From RGIG5579 sp045543495 (lineage in GTDB: Bacteria > Bacillota > Clostridia > Oscillospirales > SIG627): a stretch of DNA of 42,379 nucleotides. The stretch covers positions 1 to 42,379 of the forward strand of contig JAZQMO010000021.1 of the NCBI GenBank assembly GCA_045543495.1. The letters are read 5' to 3'. How positions within the stretch are numbered: position 1 is the first letter of the stretch; every line of letters begins with the position of its first letter. The notes under the pieces were generated by a model. That model had not been told where the DNA came from. It ran no database searches and worked only from the letters and a program-made list of their open reading frames with translations. Shown piece after piece: positions 6,292 through 13,922 of the stretch. Position numbers and translations under genes: made by a program.

Positions 6292-7167
6292 ATGGAACTG
6301 CTACAGCTTCGCTATTTTCTTTCCGTTGCCAAAACCCTGAACATTTCACAGGCGGCACGGGAGCACAGGATCCCACAGCCCGCCATGAGTGCCACCATCA
6401 GCCGTTTGGAGAAGGAGGTGGGCACCAAGCTGTTTGACCGCAGCAAAAACCGCCTGAGACTCACAAGTGAGGGAGAGCAGTTTTTCACCGCCGTGCAAAC
6501 GGGGCTGTTTTCTCTGGATCAGGGAGTGGAGAGCCTGAAAAAAAGCCCTGAATCCATTGAAGGTGAATTGACCCTTTTGGTGCGGCAGCATAGGCAAACG
6601 GTCATTGACTGCATTTCCGCCTTCAAGATGAAATACCCCAAGGCAAGCTTTCGTATTTTTTACGAGGTGGAAAATCAGAACAAAACGGATTTTGACCTTG
6701 TTATAACAGGAAAGGCTCCCGATAAAAGCTGGACCTTTCTTGACTGCCTCATTACGGAGGAGGTGGTGACGGTGGTGCCCGCCTCTCACCCTCTCGCCAA
6801 GAAAAAAGCGGTGGATTTCAAGGATCTTTCAAAGGAGGAATTTGCCGTCATTCACCGCAATTCCACCCTTTGGGAGCAAGCCCTTTTGCGATGTAGGGTG
6901 GCAGGCTTTGAGCCGAAGGTCAGTGTGGTTTGCCCGGACCTGGGTTGCTTGATGAAATACATTTCCTCAGGCCTTGCCATTACCCTTGGCCCCCGTCTTT
7001 CCTGGCGGGAGTTTGCCACGGATAAAATCGTATTTTTACCCTTGAAGGAGCCTATGCTCCGTGATACCAATCTCTACCGCTCCAAGTGGAATACTCCCAA
7101 CCGTCTATCCAAGGTATTCCGCCGCTTCCTAACGGAATATTTCAAGGAATTCAAAGAAAAAGCGTGA
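6292..7167 (+). CDS. LysR-family transcriptional regulator
   Basis: The 291 residues match the family length. The N-terminal winged helix-turn-helix (residues ~1-60) has the classic LRYFLSVAKTLNISQAAREH and PAMSATISRLEKEVGTKLFDR segments. A periplasmic-binding-like effector domain fills residues ~90-290. ATG 6292 is preceded by CAGGAG. LysR regulators often control adjacent genes; the unit directly upstream is oadB/oadG, in the same direction but separated by a terminator. Its target and co-inducer are therefore unknown. Confidence 0.9.
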   Translation: MELLQLRYFLSVAKTLNISQAAREHRIPQPAMSATISRLEKEVGTKLFDRSKNRLRLTSEGEQFFTAVQTGLFSLDQGVESLKKSPESIEGELTLLVRQHRQTVIDCISAFKMKYPKASFRIFYEVENQNKTDFDLVITGKAPDKSWTFLDCLITEEVVTVVPASHPLAKKKAVDFKDLSKEEFAVIHRNSTLWEQALLRCRVAGFEPKVSVVCPDLGCLMKYISSGLAITLGPRLSWREFATDKIVFLPLKEPMLRDTNLYRSKWNTPNRLSKVFRRFLTEYFKEFKEKA

Positions 7168-7187
7168 TGCTGTGCATCACGCTTTTT
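7157..7187. terminator. Bidirectional terminator overlapping the LysR stop codon
   Basis: A 14-bp stem AAAAAGCGTGATGC/GCATCACGCTTTTT has a 3-nt loop. It serves the convergent LysR and CNNM genes. Confidence 0.9.
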
Positions 7188-7189
7188 CT

Positions 7190-8485
7190 TTAATCCCGAT
7201 CCTCGGCTTCCTCGAAAAAGGAATGCTTTAGGATGAGAAGTCTTGCGATTCGGTTGTGCTCATCCACAAGTTTAACCAGAACCGTAATGTTTTTGTAATC
7301 AAAGGAATCAAAGGGAACGGGCATGGCACCGATGTTCTCCGTTGCCCAGCCACCAACGGTGGCGCAATCGGTCTCCAATTCCTCATCATCCATTTCCAGA
7401 TGATCGAAGAACTCAGTCAGGTTCATTTCACCGGCACACTCGAAGCGGCCCTTGTCCAATTCCTGCCATTCGTTGACGATATCGTCATTTTCGTCCCAGA
7501 TCTCGCCCACCAAGAATTCCAACACGTCCTCCATGGTGACGATACCCATGATGCCGCCGTATTCATCTGCCACCACTACCATATGGGTCTGATGGCGACG
7601 GAATTCATTCATAATGTCAGGCAGGTGCATGGTCTTGGGAATGAAGACGGGGGGCAGAAGCATCTCCTGCAGGGACAGGTCGGGATTTTCTACCAATTCC
7701 TTTAAGTAGTTCTTCACATAAAGGATACCCACCACGTGGTCCACGGTTCCCTCGTAAACGGGGAAACGGGAGAACTGGGTCTCTTCAATGACACTTAAAA
7801 TATGCTCCTTGCTATCCGAGATCTCAAAGCCCACCACATCAATACGGGGGGTGAGAATATCGGAGGCCTGCATATCGGTAAACTCCAGAGCAGACTGCAA
7901 AAGCTCGGTTTCGCTTTCCTCGATAACGCCTTCCTCCTCGGCGGTATCCAAAAGGTTTTCCAATTCCTCTTCCGTAACGGTGACCTGCTTTTCATCCTTC
8001 TTTTTCCAGAAAATGGAGAAGAATTTTACGATCAGCGAGGTGAGATACACCACGGGGAAGAAAAGGATCAAAAGAACCATCAAGGGATAGGAGGCCATTT
8101 TGGCAAAGGGCTCATTCATACGGCGGGCGATCATTTTGGGGGTGATCTCACCCACAATGAGGATGATCACGGTCATAACCACCGTAACGATACTGGAGGC
8201 CACATTTTCGGAAAGGCCCGAGGATTTTGCCAAATTTACCGCAATCACCGTTGCAATGGAGGTAGCAGCAATGTTCACCAGATTGTTGCCCACCAGAACC
8301 GTGGAAAGGGCGAAATCAAAGTGGTTGTAGATAAAGCAGATCAATTTCCAAACGGGAGAAGATGGATTTTCGCTTTCCTTCTTGACACGGATCTTACTGA
8401 GGGTCGTAAAGGCGATCTCCGTACCGGAGAAGAAGGCAGAACCGAAGAGGCAGACAATGATGCCGATGTAAGGTAAAAACTGCAT
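7190..8485 (-). CDS. CNNM/CBS/CorC_HlyC membrane protein (paralogue 1)
   Basis: This 431-residue protein has a CNNM (DUF21) membrane domain at residues ~1-175, a CBS-domain pair at ~200-330 and a C-terminal CorC_HlyC domain at ~345-425. The family, often annotated hemolysin or CorC, is linked to Mg2+ or other divalent-cation export; recently solved archaeal and bacterial CNNMs are Na+-coupled Mg2+ transporters. The SGTEIAF segment of TM1 and VGEITPK after TM3 are typical. It follows paralogue 2 by 12 bases, so the two are co-transcribed. It could form homo- or heterodimers with its neighbour. Confidence 0.9.
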   Translation of the reverse strand: MQFLPYIGIIVCLFGSAFFSGTEIAFTTLSKIRVKKESENPSSPVWKLICFIYNHFDFALSTVLVGNNLVNIAATSIATVIAVNLAKSSGLSENVASSIVTVVMTVIILIVGEITPKMIARRMNEPFAKMASYPLMVLLILFFPVVYLTSLIVKFFSIFWKKKDEKQVTVTEEELENLLDTAEEEGVIEESETELLQSALEFTDMQASDILTPRIDVVGFEISDSKEHILSVIEETQFSRFPVYEGTVDHVVGILYVKNYLKELVENPDLSLQEMLLPPVFIPKTMHLPDIMNEFRRHQTHMVVVADEYGGIMGIVTMEDVLEFLVGEIWDENDDIVNEWQELDKGRFECAGEMNLTEFFDHLEMDDEELETDCATVGGWATENIGAMPVPFDSFDYKNITVLVKLVDEHNRIARLLILKHSFFEEAEDRD

Positions 8486-8497
8486 ACCAACACCCCC

Positions 8498-9508
8498 TTA
8501 CATCAGATCCAGGCCTTCGCCTGCATCGCTTTCGTCCCGAATTTCGCCAACCAGCTCTTCCAGAACGTCTTCCATGGTGATCATACCGATCTTGTTCCGC
8601 TTTTCATCGGTAACAAAGACCATATGTAATTTATTCAGTCTCATTCTCTGAAGCAAAACGGAGATCTCCGTTTTGGAATCAAAGACATAGGGCTTTAACA
8701 GGATCTTCCTGAGCAGTATCGGCTTTTTGGCAGCCCAGCTTCTCATAAAGGAATTCACGGGCAGGATCCCCACCACATTGTTCTTCCCGCCCTCGTAAAC
8801 GGGGATACGGGAATAGGGAGAGAAGCGAACCAGCTCAGCCACTTCCTTGGCCGAGGCGGAGCTGGGAACGGAAACCACCTGATCCATGGGGATCATAATG
8901 TCCTCAGCCAGCTTTTCACGGAATTCCATGGCGGAATTCACCAAGGCCTGCTTTTCGGGCTCCAGAACTCCCTCATCCTCAATGGTTTCAATGATACTGA
9001 TGAGCTCCTCCTCCGTTACGGTTTTTTGCTCGCCAACAGAGAAGAATTTTGACATCAGACCGGAAATACCGGAAAAGATGAAGGAAATGGGGGTCAGCAC
9101 CCGAACCAAAAGGCGCATACTGGGGGCATAAAAAAGAGCCAATTCCTCACACCGCACCTTGGCAAGACTCTTGGGGATCATTTCCGCAAAGAGATACACG
9201 ATCAAGGTTGTGATAATGGTGCCCACGCCTACAAGATCCTCGCTGAAGGAACGGATCACAAGCAGGGTGGAAACCGATGCACAGGCGGCGTGAAACACGT
9301 TGTTTCCGATAAGAATGGTGGAAAGGGTCTTGTCAAAGCGATCACAGATCCAAAGGGCTGTCTTCGCCTTTTTATTCCCCTTCTCCATCATGGTACGGAG
9401 ACGAACGCGGGAAACGGCTGCGTAAGCGGTTTCGCTGCTGGCAAAATATGCCGAGAGCAAAATTGAAATGAGAAAAATAATAAGATAACCTATACTGCTA
9501 CTGTCCAA
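8498..9508 (-). CDS. CNNM/CBS membrane protein without CorC_HlyC domain (paralogue 2)
   Basis: The 336 residues comprise a CNNM membrane domain (~1-165; SSETAYA in TM1 and FAEMIPK) and a CBS pair (~190-325). The frame ends shortly after the second CBS domain, so the C-terminal CorC_HlyC domain present in the other two paralogues is absent; such short forms exist in the family. The start is TTG 9508, with AAGGAG eleven bases upstream; no better ATG precedes the first membrane helix. It is the first gene of a two-gene unit with paralogue 1 and has a promoter at 9549-9577. Confidence 0.88.
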   Translation of the reverse strand: MDSSSIGYLIIFLISILLSAYFASSETAYAAVSRVRLRTMMEKGNKKAKTALWICDRFDKTLSTILIGNNVFHAACASVSTLLVIRSFSEDLVGVGTIITTLIVYLFAEMIPKSLAKVRCEELALFYAPSMRLLVRVLTPISFIFSGISGLMSKFFSVGEQKTVTEEELISIIETIEDEGVLEPEKQALVNSAMEFREKLAEDIMIPMDQVVSVPSSASAKEVAELVRFSPYSRIPVYEGGKNNVVGILPVNSFMRSWAAKKPILLRKILLKPYVFDSKTEISVLLQRMRLNKLHMVFVTDEKRNKIGMITMEDVLEELVGEIRDESDAGEGLDLM

Positions 9509-9548
9509 GAAAAAACCAACTCCTTGTAAATGAATTTCATTAAATCAT

Positions 9549-9577
9549 ATTATACTATATAAAAACGGAAAAAGCAA
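9549..9577 (-). promoter_or_regulatory. Promoter for the CNNM pair
   Basis: On the minus strand, TTGCTT (9577-9572), a 17-bp spacer and TATAAT (9554-9549). Confidence 0.75.
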
Positions 9578-9667
9578 GGGACAGCTTGTATAATCTTTTG
9601 ACAAAAACTTGTGCAAAGCGGCAAAAAAATCGACTTTTTCTCTATTTTTTAAATTTTTCCGGTGCAC

Positions 9668-9696
9668 TTGAAATGTATGGGAGAATGTGGTATGAT
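9668..9696 (+). promoter_or_regulatory. Promoter for trpS-tagO
   Basis: TTGAAA (9668-9673), a 17-bp spacer and TATGAT (9691-9696). I see no T-box leader between it and trpS; only about 50 bases separate them. Confidence 0.7.
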
Positions 9697-9750
9697 GATA
9701 GATAAACGAAAAATACTCTCTTTTGAGATCCCTTGAGAAAGGAATGGATT

Positions 9751-10758
9751 ATGGAACAAGCCACCGTGAAAAAGAGAATCTTCTCTGCGGTACAGCCCTC
9801 GGGCAACCTGACCCTGGGCAATTATTTGGGCGCTCTGAAAAACTGGGCGGATCTTCAGGATGAATTTGAATGTATTTACTGCGTGGCAGACCTGCACGCC
9901 ATTACGGTGCGTCAGGAGCCTGCAGTTTTAAGAAAAAAGAGTCTGGATACGCTGGCTCTTTACCTAGCCAGCGGCATTGACCCCAAGAAGGCCGCCTTCT
10001 TCTTGCAGAGCCACGTGCCGGAGCACACCATGCTCTCTTGGGTCTTGGGGTGCAACACCATGTTCGGAGAATTGAGCCGTATGACTCAGTTTAAGGACAA
10101 ATCCCAAAAGCACGCCGACAACATCAACGCAGGTCTTTTCACCTACCCTGTTTTAATGGCCGCCGACATTCTTTTGTATCAGGCGGATCTGGTGCCCGTA
10201 GGCTCCGATCAGAAGCAGCACGTGGAATTGACCCGTGACATTGCTCAGCGCTTCAACAGCGCTTACTCCCCCACCTTCACGGTGCCCGAGGCCTACATTC
10301 TCAAATCCAGCGCCAGAATTATGTCCTTGGCGGAGCCGGAGAGAAAGATGTCCAAATCCGACCCCAACCAAAACGCTTCGATCTTTATGCTGGATTCCAA
10401 GGATGACATCATCCGCAAATTCAAGAGAGCGGTGACCGATTCCGAGGCAAGAGTTGCCGCTGATCCCGAGCGTCCCGGTGTATACAACCTTGTCAATATT
10501 TACTCCTGCCTGACCGGCAAGACAAGCGATGAGATCGAAAAGGAATTTGAGGGCAAGGGCTACGGCGATTTCAAGCTTGCCGTAGGTGAGGCCTGTGCCG
10601 ATGCTTTGCAACCCGTGCAGGAGGAGTTCAACCGCCTTACCAAGGATAAGGCTTATCTGGAATCCATCCTTGCAGAGGGTACCGAAAAAGCAAGCTACAT
10701 TGCAAGAAAGACTATGCAAAAAGTATACAGAAAGGTTGGCTTTTATCAGTCACGCTGA
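9751..10758 (+). CDS. trpS: Tryptophanyl-tRNA synthetase
   Basis: The enzyme charges tRNA-Trp with tryptophan using ATP. The 335 residues match bacterial TrpRS. The class I signature is near the N-terminus (PSGNLTLGNYLGAL, the HIGH-equivalent GN-x-x-G form), and the KMSKS loop is RKMSKSDPN at ~200. ATG 9751 with AAAGGAA before it is preferred; an in-frame TTG at 9733 would overlap that ribosome site. tagO begins three bases after the stop, an unusual partnership of translation and cell-wall genes. Confidence 0.95.
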   Translation: MEQATVKKRIFSAVQPSGNLTLGNYLGALKNWADLQDEFECIYCVADLHAITVRQEPAVLRKKSLDTLALYLASGIDPKKAAFFLQSHVPEHTMLSWVLGCNTMFGELSRMTQFKDKSQKHADNINAGLFTYPVLMAADILLYQADLVPVGSDQKQHVELTRDIAQRFNSAYSPTFTVPEAYILKSSARIMSLAEPERKMSKSDPNQNASIFMLDSKDDIIRKFKRAVTDSEARVAADPERPGVYNLVNIYSCLTGKTSDEIEKEFEGKGYGDFKLAVGEACADALQPVQEEFNRLTKDKAYLESILAEGTEKASYIARKTMQKVYRKVGFYQSR

Positions 10759-10761
10759 GTT

Positions 10762-11982
10762 ATGAAACTGTTTCCAATGTTCGGTGCCATCTCAAGCTCC
10801 ACCGGCTTTGAGCTGTCCACCTTGACGGCAAACGATCTGATCTACGGCTTTTTGGCCTTTCTCTTCTCCGTGCTTCTGGCCTTTGCACTGACCCCCGCCG
10901 TTCGTGTCCTGGCCTTCAAGATCGGGGCGGTGGATGTCCCAAAGGATGCAAGAAGAATGCACAAGGAGCCCATTCCCCTCATCGGAGGGCTTGGCATTTT
11001 CATCTCCTTTTCCGTTTCTACCCTGCTTTTCTTGGAGCAGATCGATCTGAAGATCATCGGTCTTCTTTTGGGCATGCTTGTGATGGTGTGCCTTGGTATT
11101 GTGGACGATGTGCGGGAATTGAGTGCCAAGAAAAAGCTTTTGGGGCAGATCGTGGCAGCCCTCTTCCCTGTTCTGACGGGAACCCGAATCGATTTTATTA
11201 TGATCTTCGGCGAGCCCTATCATTTTCAGGAATGGATGAGTATTCTCCTGACCGTATTCTGGATCGTGGGAATCACAAACGCCATCAACCTCATTGACGG
11301 GCTGGACGGATTGGCCTGCGGTATTTCCGTGATCTCCTCCTTCTGCTTGGTATTGACCGCCATCATCAGCTCCTCTCAATCCTCTCTGGCGCTCCTGTCT
11401 CTTCTGTTGGCAGGTGCCTGTCTCGGCTTTTTGCCCTTCAACATTCACCCCGCCAAAATGTTTATGGGGGATACGGGTGCTCTGATGCTGGGCTATGCCC
11501 TCAGCACCATTTCCATTTTGGGTGTATTCAAATTCAATGCACTGGTTTCCTTCTTGGTTCCCTTTTTGATTTTGGGTCTGCCCGCCAGCGATACTCTGAC
11601 TGCCATCATTCGAAGGCTCCTTCACAAAAAGAGTCCTTTTTCTCCCGACCGTGGGCATTTGCATCACAAATTGATCGATATGGGCTTTTCCCAAAGAGCC
11701 TCCGTTTTGATCCTGTATGCGATTTCCGCACTGCTCGGCATTTGCGCGGTTATGTTCACCAATGACAATGTGCGCACCGCATTTTTCATTTTGGTCATTG
11801 GTATTGCCGTTACGGTGATGGACTTTGTGATCCTTTCCAAAAGCAAGACCAACCGCGAGGGAAGCGGTGTCATCAAGCATCCTGAGCGATTGGATGAATT
11901 GCAGAAAAAGGAGCACCACAAGCAGGAGCTTCAAAAAGCAGTTCGGGAAGAAATGGAAAGAGAAAAGAAAGAAAAAGAATAA
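10762..11982 (+). CDS. tagO: Undecaprenyl-phosphate GlcNAc-1-phosphate transferase (TagO/WecA family)
   Basis: This polytopic enzyme transfers GlcNAc-1-phosphate from UDP-GlcNAc to undecaprenyl phosphate, the first step of wall teichoic acid or other surface glycan synthesis. The 406 residues have about eleven membrane segments and the family's cytosolic motifs: LGIVDD, the NLIDGLDGLA loop, FMGDTGALMLG, and the HIHH-type PDRGHLHH near ~295. A charged tail of ~45 residues (lysine/glutamate-rich) follows the last helix. It is translationally close to trpS and ends at a strong terminator. Confidence 0.9.
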   Translation: MKLFPMFGAISSSTGFELSTLTANDLIYGFLAFLFSVLLAFALTPAVRVLAFKIGAVDVPKDARRMHKEPIPLIGGLGIFISFSVSTLLFLEQIDLKIIGLLLGMLVMVCLGIVDDVRELSAKKKLLGQIVAALFPVLTGTRIDFIMIFGEPYHFQEWMSILLTVFWIVGITNAINLIDGLDGLACGISVISSFCLVLTAIISSSQSSLALLSLLLAGACLGFLPFNIHPAKMFMGDTGALMLGYALSTISILGVFKFNALVSFLVPFLILGLPASDTLTAIIRRLLHKKSPFSPDRGHLHHKLIDMGFSQRASVLILYAISALLGICAVMFTNDNVRTAFFILVIGIAVTVMDFVILSKSKTNREGSGVIKHPERLDELQKKEHHKQELQKAVREEMEREKKEKE

Positions 11983-11985
11983 ACG

Positions 11986-12016
11986 AAAAAATCACACCTC
12001 TCGGTGTGATTTTTTT
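11986..12016. terminator. Bidirectional terminator after tagO
   Basis: A 13-bp stem AAAAAATCACACC/GGTGTGATTTTTT has a TCTC loop. It also serves the convergent small-protein operon. Confidence 0.92.
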
Positions 12017-12024
12017 GCGGTGAT

Positions 12025-12315
12025 TTATTTGGACAGCAAAACATACAGCAGGATCCCCAAGAGGACCACATCATTATCCGTATTGTCGCACAGAAGAAAT
12101 ACGATCAGCGAAATGAGAGCGGAGTCCTCGGGGGAAACCAGACTCAAAAGTTCCTGAAGGGTCTCGGGGGCTTTTCTTTCCCGCTCCTCGGTCAAGGGCG
12201 CCTTTCCCTCCTGCCCCTGACGGAGCCTGCGGCTGTATTCCTCCCGCTTTTGGTGATGGAGCATATTGCTTTCATCGGGGCGGAAGGGGGCGTGGTGCAA
12301 TGTTCCCGTATACAT
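12025..12315 (-). CDS. Small protein with C-terminal membrane segment, function unknown (third of three)
   Basis: This 96-residue unrecognised protein has a polar, charged N-terminal half and a C-terminal hydrophobic stretch (LISLIVFLLC and LLGILLYVLL) broken by DNTDND, so it could form one or two membrane passes. Two adjacent ATGs exist at 12318 and 12315; the second is preferred for spacing from GAGG. It starts eight bases after the gene at 12323-12685 and is the last of three co-directional small genes. Confidence 0.65.
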   Translation of the reverse strand: MYTGTLHHAPFRPDESNMLHHQKREEYSRRLRQGQEGKAPLTEERERKAPETLQELLSLVSPEDSALISLIVFLLCDNTDNDVVLLGILLYVLLSK

Positions 12316-12322
12316 CATTTCC

Positions 12323-12685
12323 TCACAACAGTTTTTGCGCCGAGACCAAAAGATCCAGCGTTTGCATGGTTTGAATGATCCGATCCAGCTTTTCCTTTTT
12401 CTCCTCCTTCACAAAGGGGCGCATGGCCCGAAGGAGATTCAGCCTTTCCCGACTGCCGTCTCCCAGCACCCGAAGAGCCTCGGCAATGGCGGGCTGACGC
12501 ATCAGCTCTCCAAAGCCCGAGGCAGGGCTCTGAGGGGGTGCGGGCGGCGATTCGGGGGGCCTCTCTTCCCGCTTCTCCTCCCGCTTCTCCTCCCGTGCAA
12601 AATTTTTCGCAAGACCGGCAATGGTGGCCATGGCATCAGGATCAGACAGAACCGTTTTCAATTTTTCCGAAAAATCTCCGTTCAT
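12323..12685 (-). CDS. Small soluble protein with charged low-complexity linker, function unknown
   Basis: The 120-residue protein has an N-terminal segment (KLKTVLSDPDAMATIAGLAK), then a charged repeat built from KREE units, a proline-rich linker (residues ~42-55) and a C-terminal helical part (LLRAMRPFVKEEKKEKLDRIIQTMQTLDLL). I recall small clostridial proteins with the same DPDAM...LLRALKPFL pattern, of unknown function; that is memory, not a search. Its ATG overlaps the stop of the gene at 12682-12936 by four bases, so the two are translationally coupled. Confidence 0.7.
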   Translation of the reverse strand: MNGDFSEKLKTVLSDPDAMATIAGLAKNFAREEKREEKREERPPESPPAPPQSPASGFGELMRQPAIAEALRVLGDGSRERLNLLRAMRPFVKEEKKEKLDRIIQTMQTLDLLVSAQKLL

Positions 12686-12936
12686 CCGTCCACTTCCTTG
12701 CGAATCTCCTGCATCAGGCGGGTGGTGTTTTCTTTTCCAATGGCCTCCTCCACCCGATCCAGATCACTTTGGGTCAAGCCCGCCACCGTTTCCTTGATCT
12801 TCCCCATATCGGAAAGATACCCTGCGGCAAGTGCGGGATCAATGCCCATATTCCCCGCCACGGATAAAATGGCGTTTTTCAAGGCTTCATCGTCCAGCTG
12901 ATGGATTTTTCCCAGCAAGTCCCGATCCATTTCCAT
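12682..12936 (-). CDS. Small helical protein, function unknown (first of three)
   Basis: The 84-residue protein is predicted mostly helical, with a repeated D-x-x-L pattern (MDRDLLGKIHQL, ALKNAILSVAGNMGI). ATG 12936 is preferred over an upstream frame opening at 12969 because GGGAGG lies eight bases before it. It is the first gene of the three-gene small-protein operon. No membrane segment or cysteine is present. No function is assigned. Confidence 0.68.
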   Translation of the reverse strand: MEMDRDLLGKIHQLDDEALKNAILSVAGNMGIDPALAAGYLSDMGKIKETVAGLTQSDLDRVEEAIGKENTTRLMQEIRKEVDG

Positions 12937-12996
12937 TTGTTTCCCTCCCTTACAATGGCTTTTTCTCATTGTATGCCGAGAGGGACAAATTGTTGC

Positions 12997-13032
12997 AAAA
13001 AAGTCCGCCGATCAGATCGACGGACTTTTTTT
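12997..13032 (-). terminator. Intrinsic terminator after the DeoR gene
   Basis: A stem AAAAAAGTCCG/CGGACTTTTTT with a 13-nt self-complementary loop (CGATC-A-GATCG) is followed by a T-run on the minus strand after the plus-strand As. It lies twelve bases downstream of the DeoR stop. Confidence 0.8.
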
Positions 13033-13043
13033 GTTTTACAAAT

Positions 13044-13793
13044 TCATACCACAAAAATTTTGGTTTTGGCTCCCTCGGGGAAATACTGATGGATGCGCGG
13101 GCTGTCGGTCACCACATAATCCACCTCCCAAATGGGAAGGAGATTATAGGGAGTGGAAAGGTCGAGCTTTGTTTCATCGCACAAAAACACGCTTTTTTTC
13201 GTTTGGGCCAAGGCAGTTTTGCGAATCTGCGTTTCCGGCAGGGAGGGGTCGGTCAAGAGGCCCTTTTCATTGACCCCGTGGCAGGAGAACACCACCAGAT
13301 CAAAATTGAAGCGGCGGAGAAAATCCTCCGCAAAGGGGCCGAATTGAGCAAGAGAGTTTTCAAAGATCTCACCGCCCGTCAAATAGGTTTTGATGCCCTT
13401 TTTCACAAGCTGGGAGGCCAAGGTAATGCCGTTGGTCACCACGGTCAGCATTTTCTTTTCCCCCAAAAATTCCGCAATCTGCATGGTGGTGGTGGAGGCA
13501 TCGATAAACAAAATGTCGTTATCGGAAATCAGGCGGGTTGCGGCACGGCACAGTCTCTTCTTTTCGTTGACATGAACCGTTTTTCTGAAATTCAGCGGAG
13601 CTACGATATGCTCTCCCTGAACCTTTTTGGCTCCGCCGTGGCTTCTTACAATGAGATTTCTCCTCTGAAGCTCTCCCAGATCCCGACGGATGGTAGGCAA
13701 GCTGACAAACAGCTTGTCGCTGAGGGTTTGAACGGAAATAAACTTTTCTTCCTCCAGAATGTCTAAAATTCTGTCGTAACGCTCTTCTTTCAT
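13044..13793 (-). CDS. DeoR-family repressor (GlpR-like)
   Basis: The 249 residues match the family length. The N-terminal helix-turn-helix (residues ~1-57) contains the DeoR signature around SVQTLSDKLFVSLPTIRRDLGEL and RSHGGA. The sugar-phosphate-sensing domain (~75-230) has DASTTTMQIAEFL, VTNG and LTGGE, where the phosphorylated inducer binds. The gene is divergent from the FAD oxidoreductase operon at 13923. The intervening 129 bp hold three direct repeats TTGATCGTTT. The simplest reading is an autoregulated repressor of that operon, with a phosphosugar or glycerol-3-phosphate as inducer. AAGGAGG lies seven bases before ATG. Confidence 0.92.
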   Translation of the reverse strand: MKEERYDRILDILEEEKFISVQTLSDKLFVSLPTIRRDLGELQRRNLIVRSHGGAKKVQGEHIVAPLNFRKTVHVNEKKRLCRAATRLISDNDILFIDASTTTMQIAEFLGEKKMLTVVTNGITLASQLVKKGIKTYLTGGEIFENSLAQFGPFAEDFLRRFNFDLVVFSCHGVNEKGLLTDPSLPETQIRKTALAQTKKSVFLCDETKLDLSTPYNLLPIWEVDYVVTDSPRIHQYFPEGAKTKIFVV

Positions 13794-13805
13794 CCGAAAT
13801 CCTCC

Positions 13806-13868
13806 TTGATCGTTTTTGATCGTTTGTCAAAAATACAGCCAGTCATTGACAATCACTTTTGATCGTTT
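13806..13868. promoter_or_regulatory. Three direct repeats TTGATCGTTT, putative DeoR operators
   Basis: Identical 10-mers lie at 13806-13815, 13816-13825 and 13859-13868. The first two are abutting and overlap the upstream edge of the deoR ribosome site. The third lies between the -35 TTGACA (13846-13851) and the AT-rich -10 region of the divergent operon. This arrangement fits repression of both directions by the adjacent DeoR protein. Confidence 0.75.
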
Positions 13869-13885
13869 TATTGTATAAATATAAT
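13846..13885 (+). promoter_or_regulatory. Promoter region for the FAD oxidoreductase operon
   Basis: TTGACA at 13846-13851 is clear. With a 17-bp spacer the -10 would be TATTGT (13869-13874). TATAAT at 13880-13885 is a better hexamer but too far from TTGACA. Which is used is uncertain. Confidence 0.5.
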
Positions 13886-13922
13886 ATTAACTTTATGTTT
13901 TGTCAATACCGAGGTGAAAAAA

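Noticed and set aside
9590..9625. TTGACA at 9598 as a trpS promoter
   Set aside because: No -10 hexamer lies at a 16-18 bp distance. TTGAAA-17-TATGAT at 9668-9696 is the better promoter.
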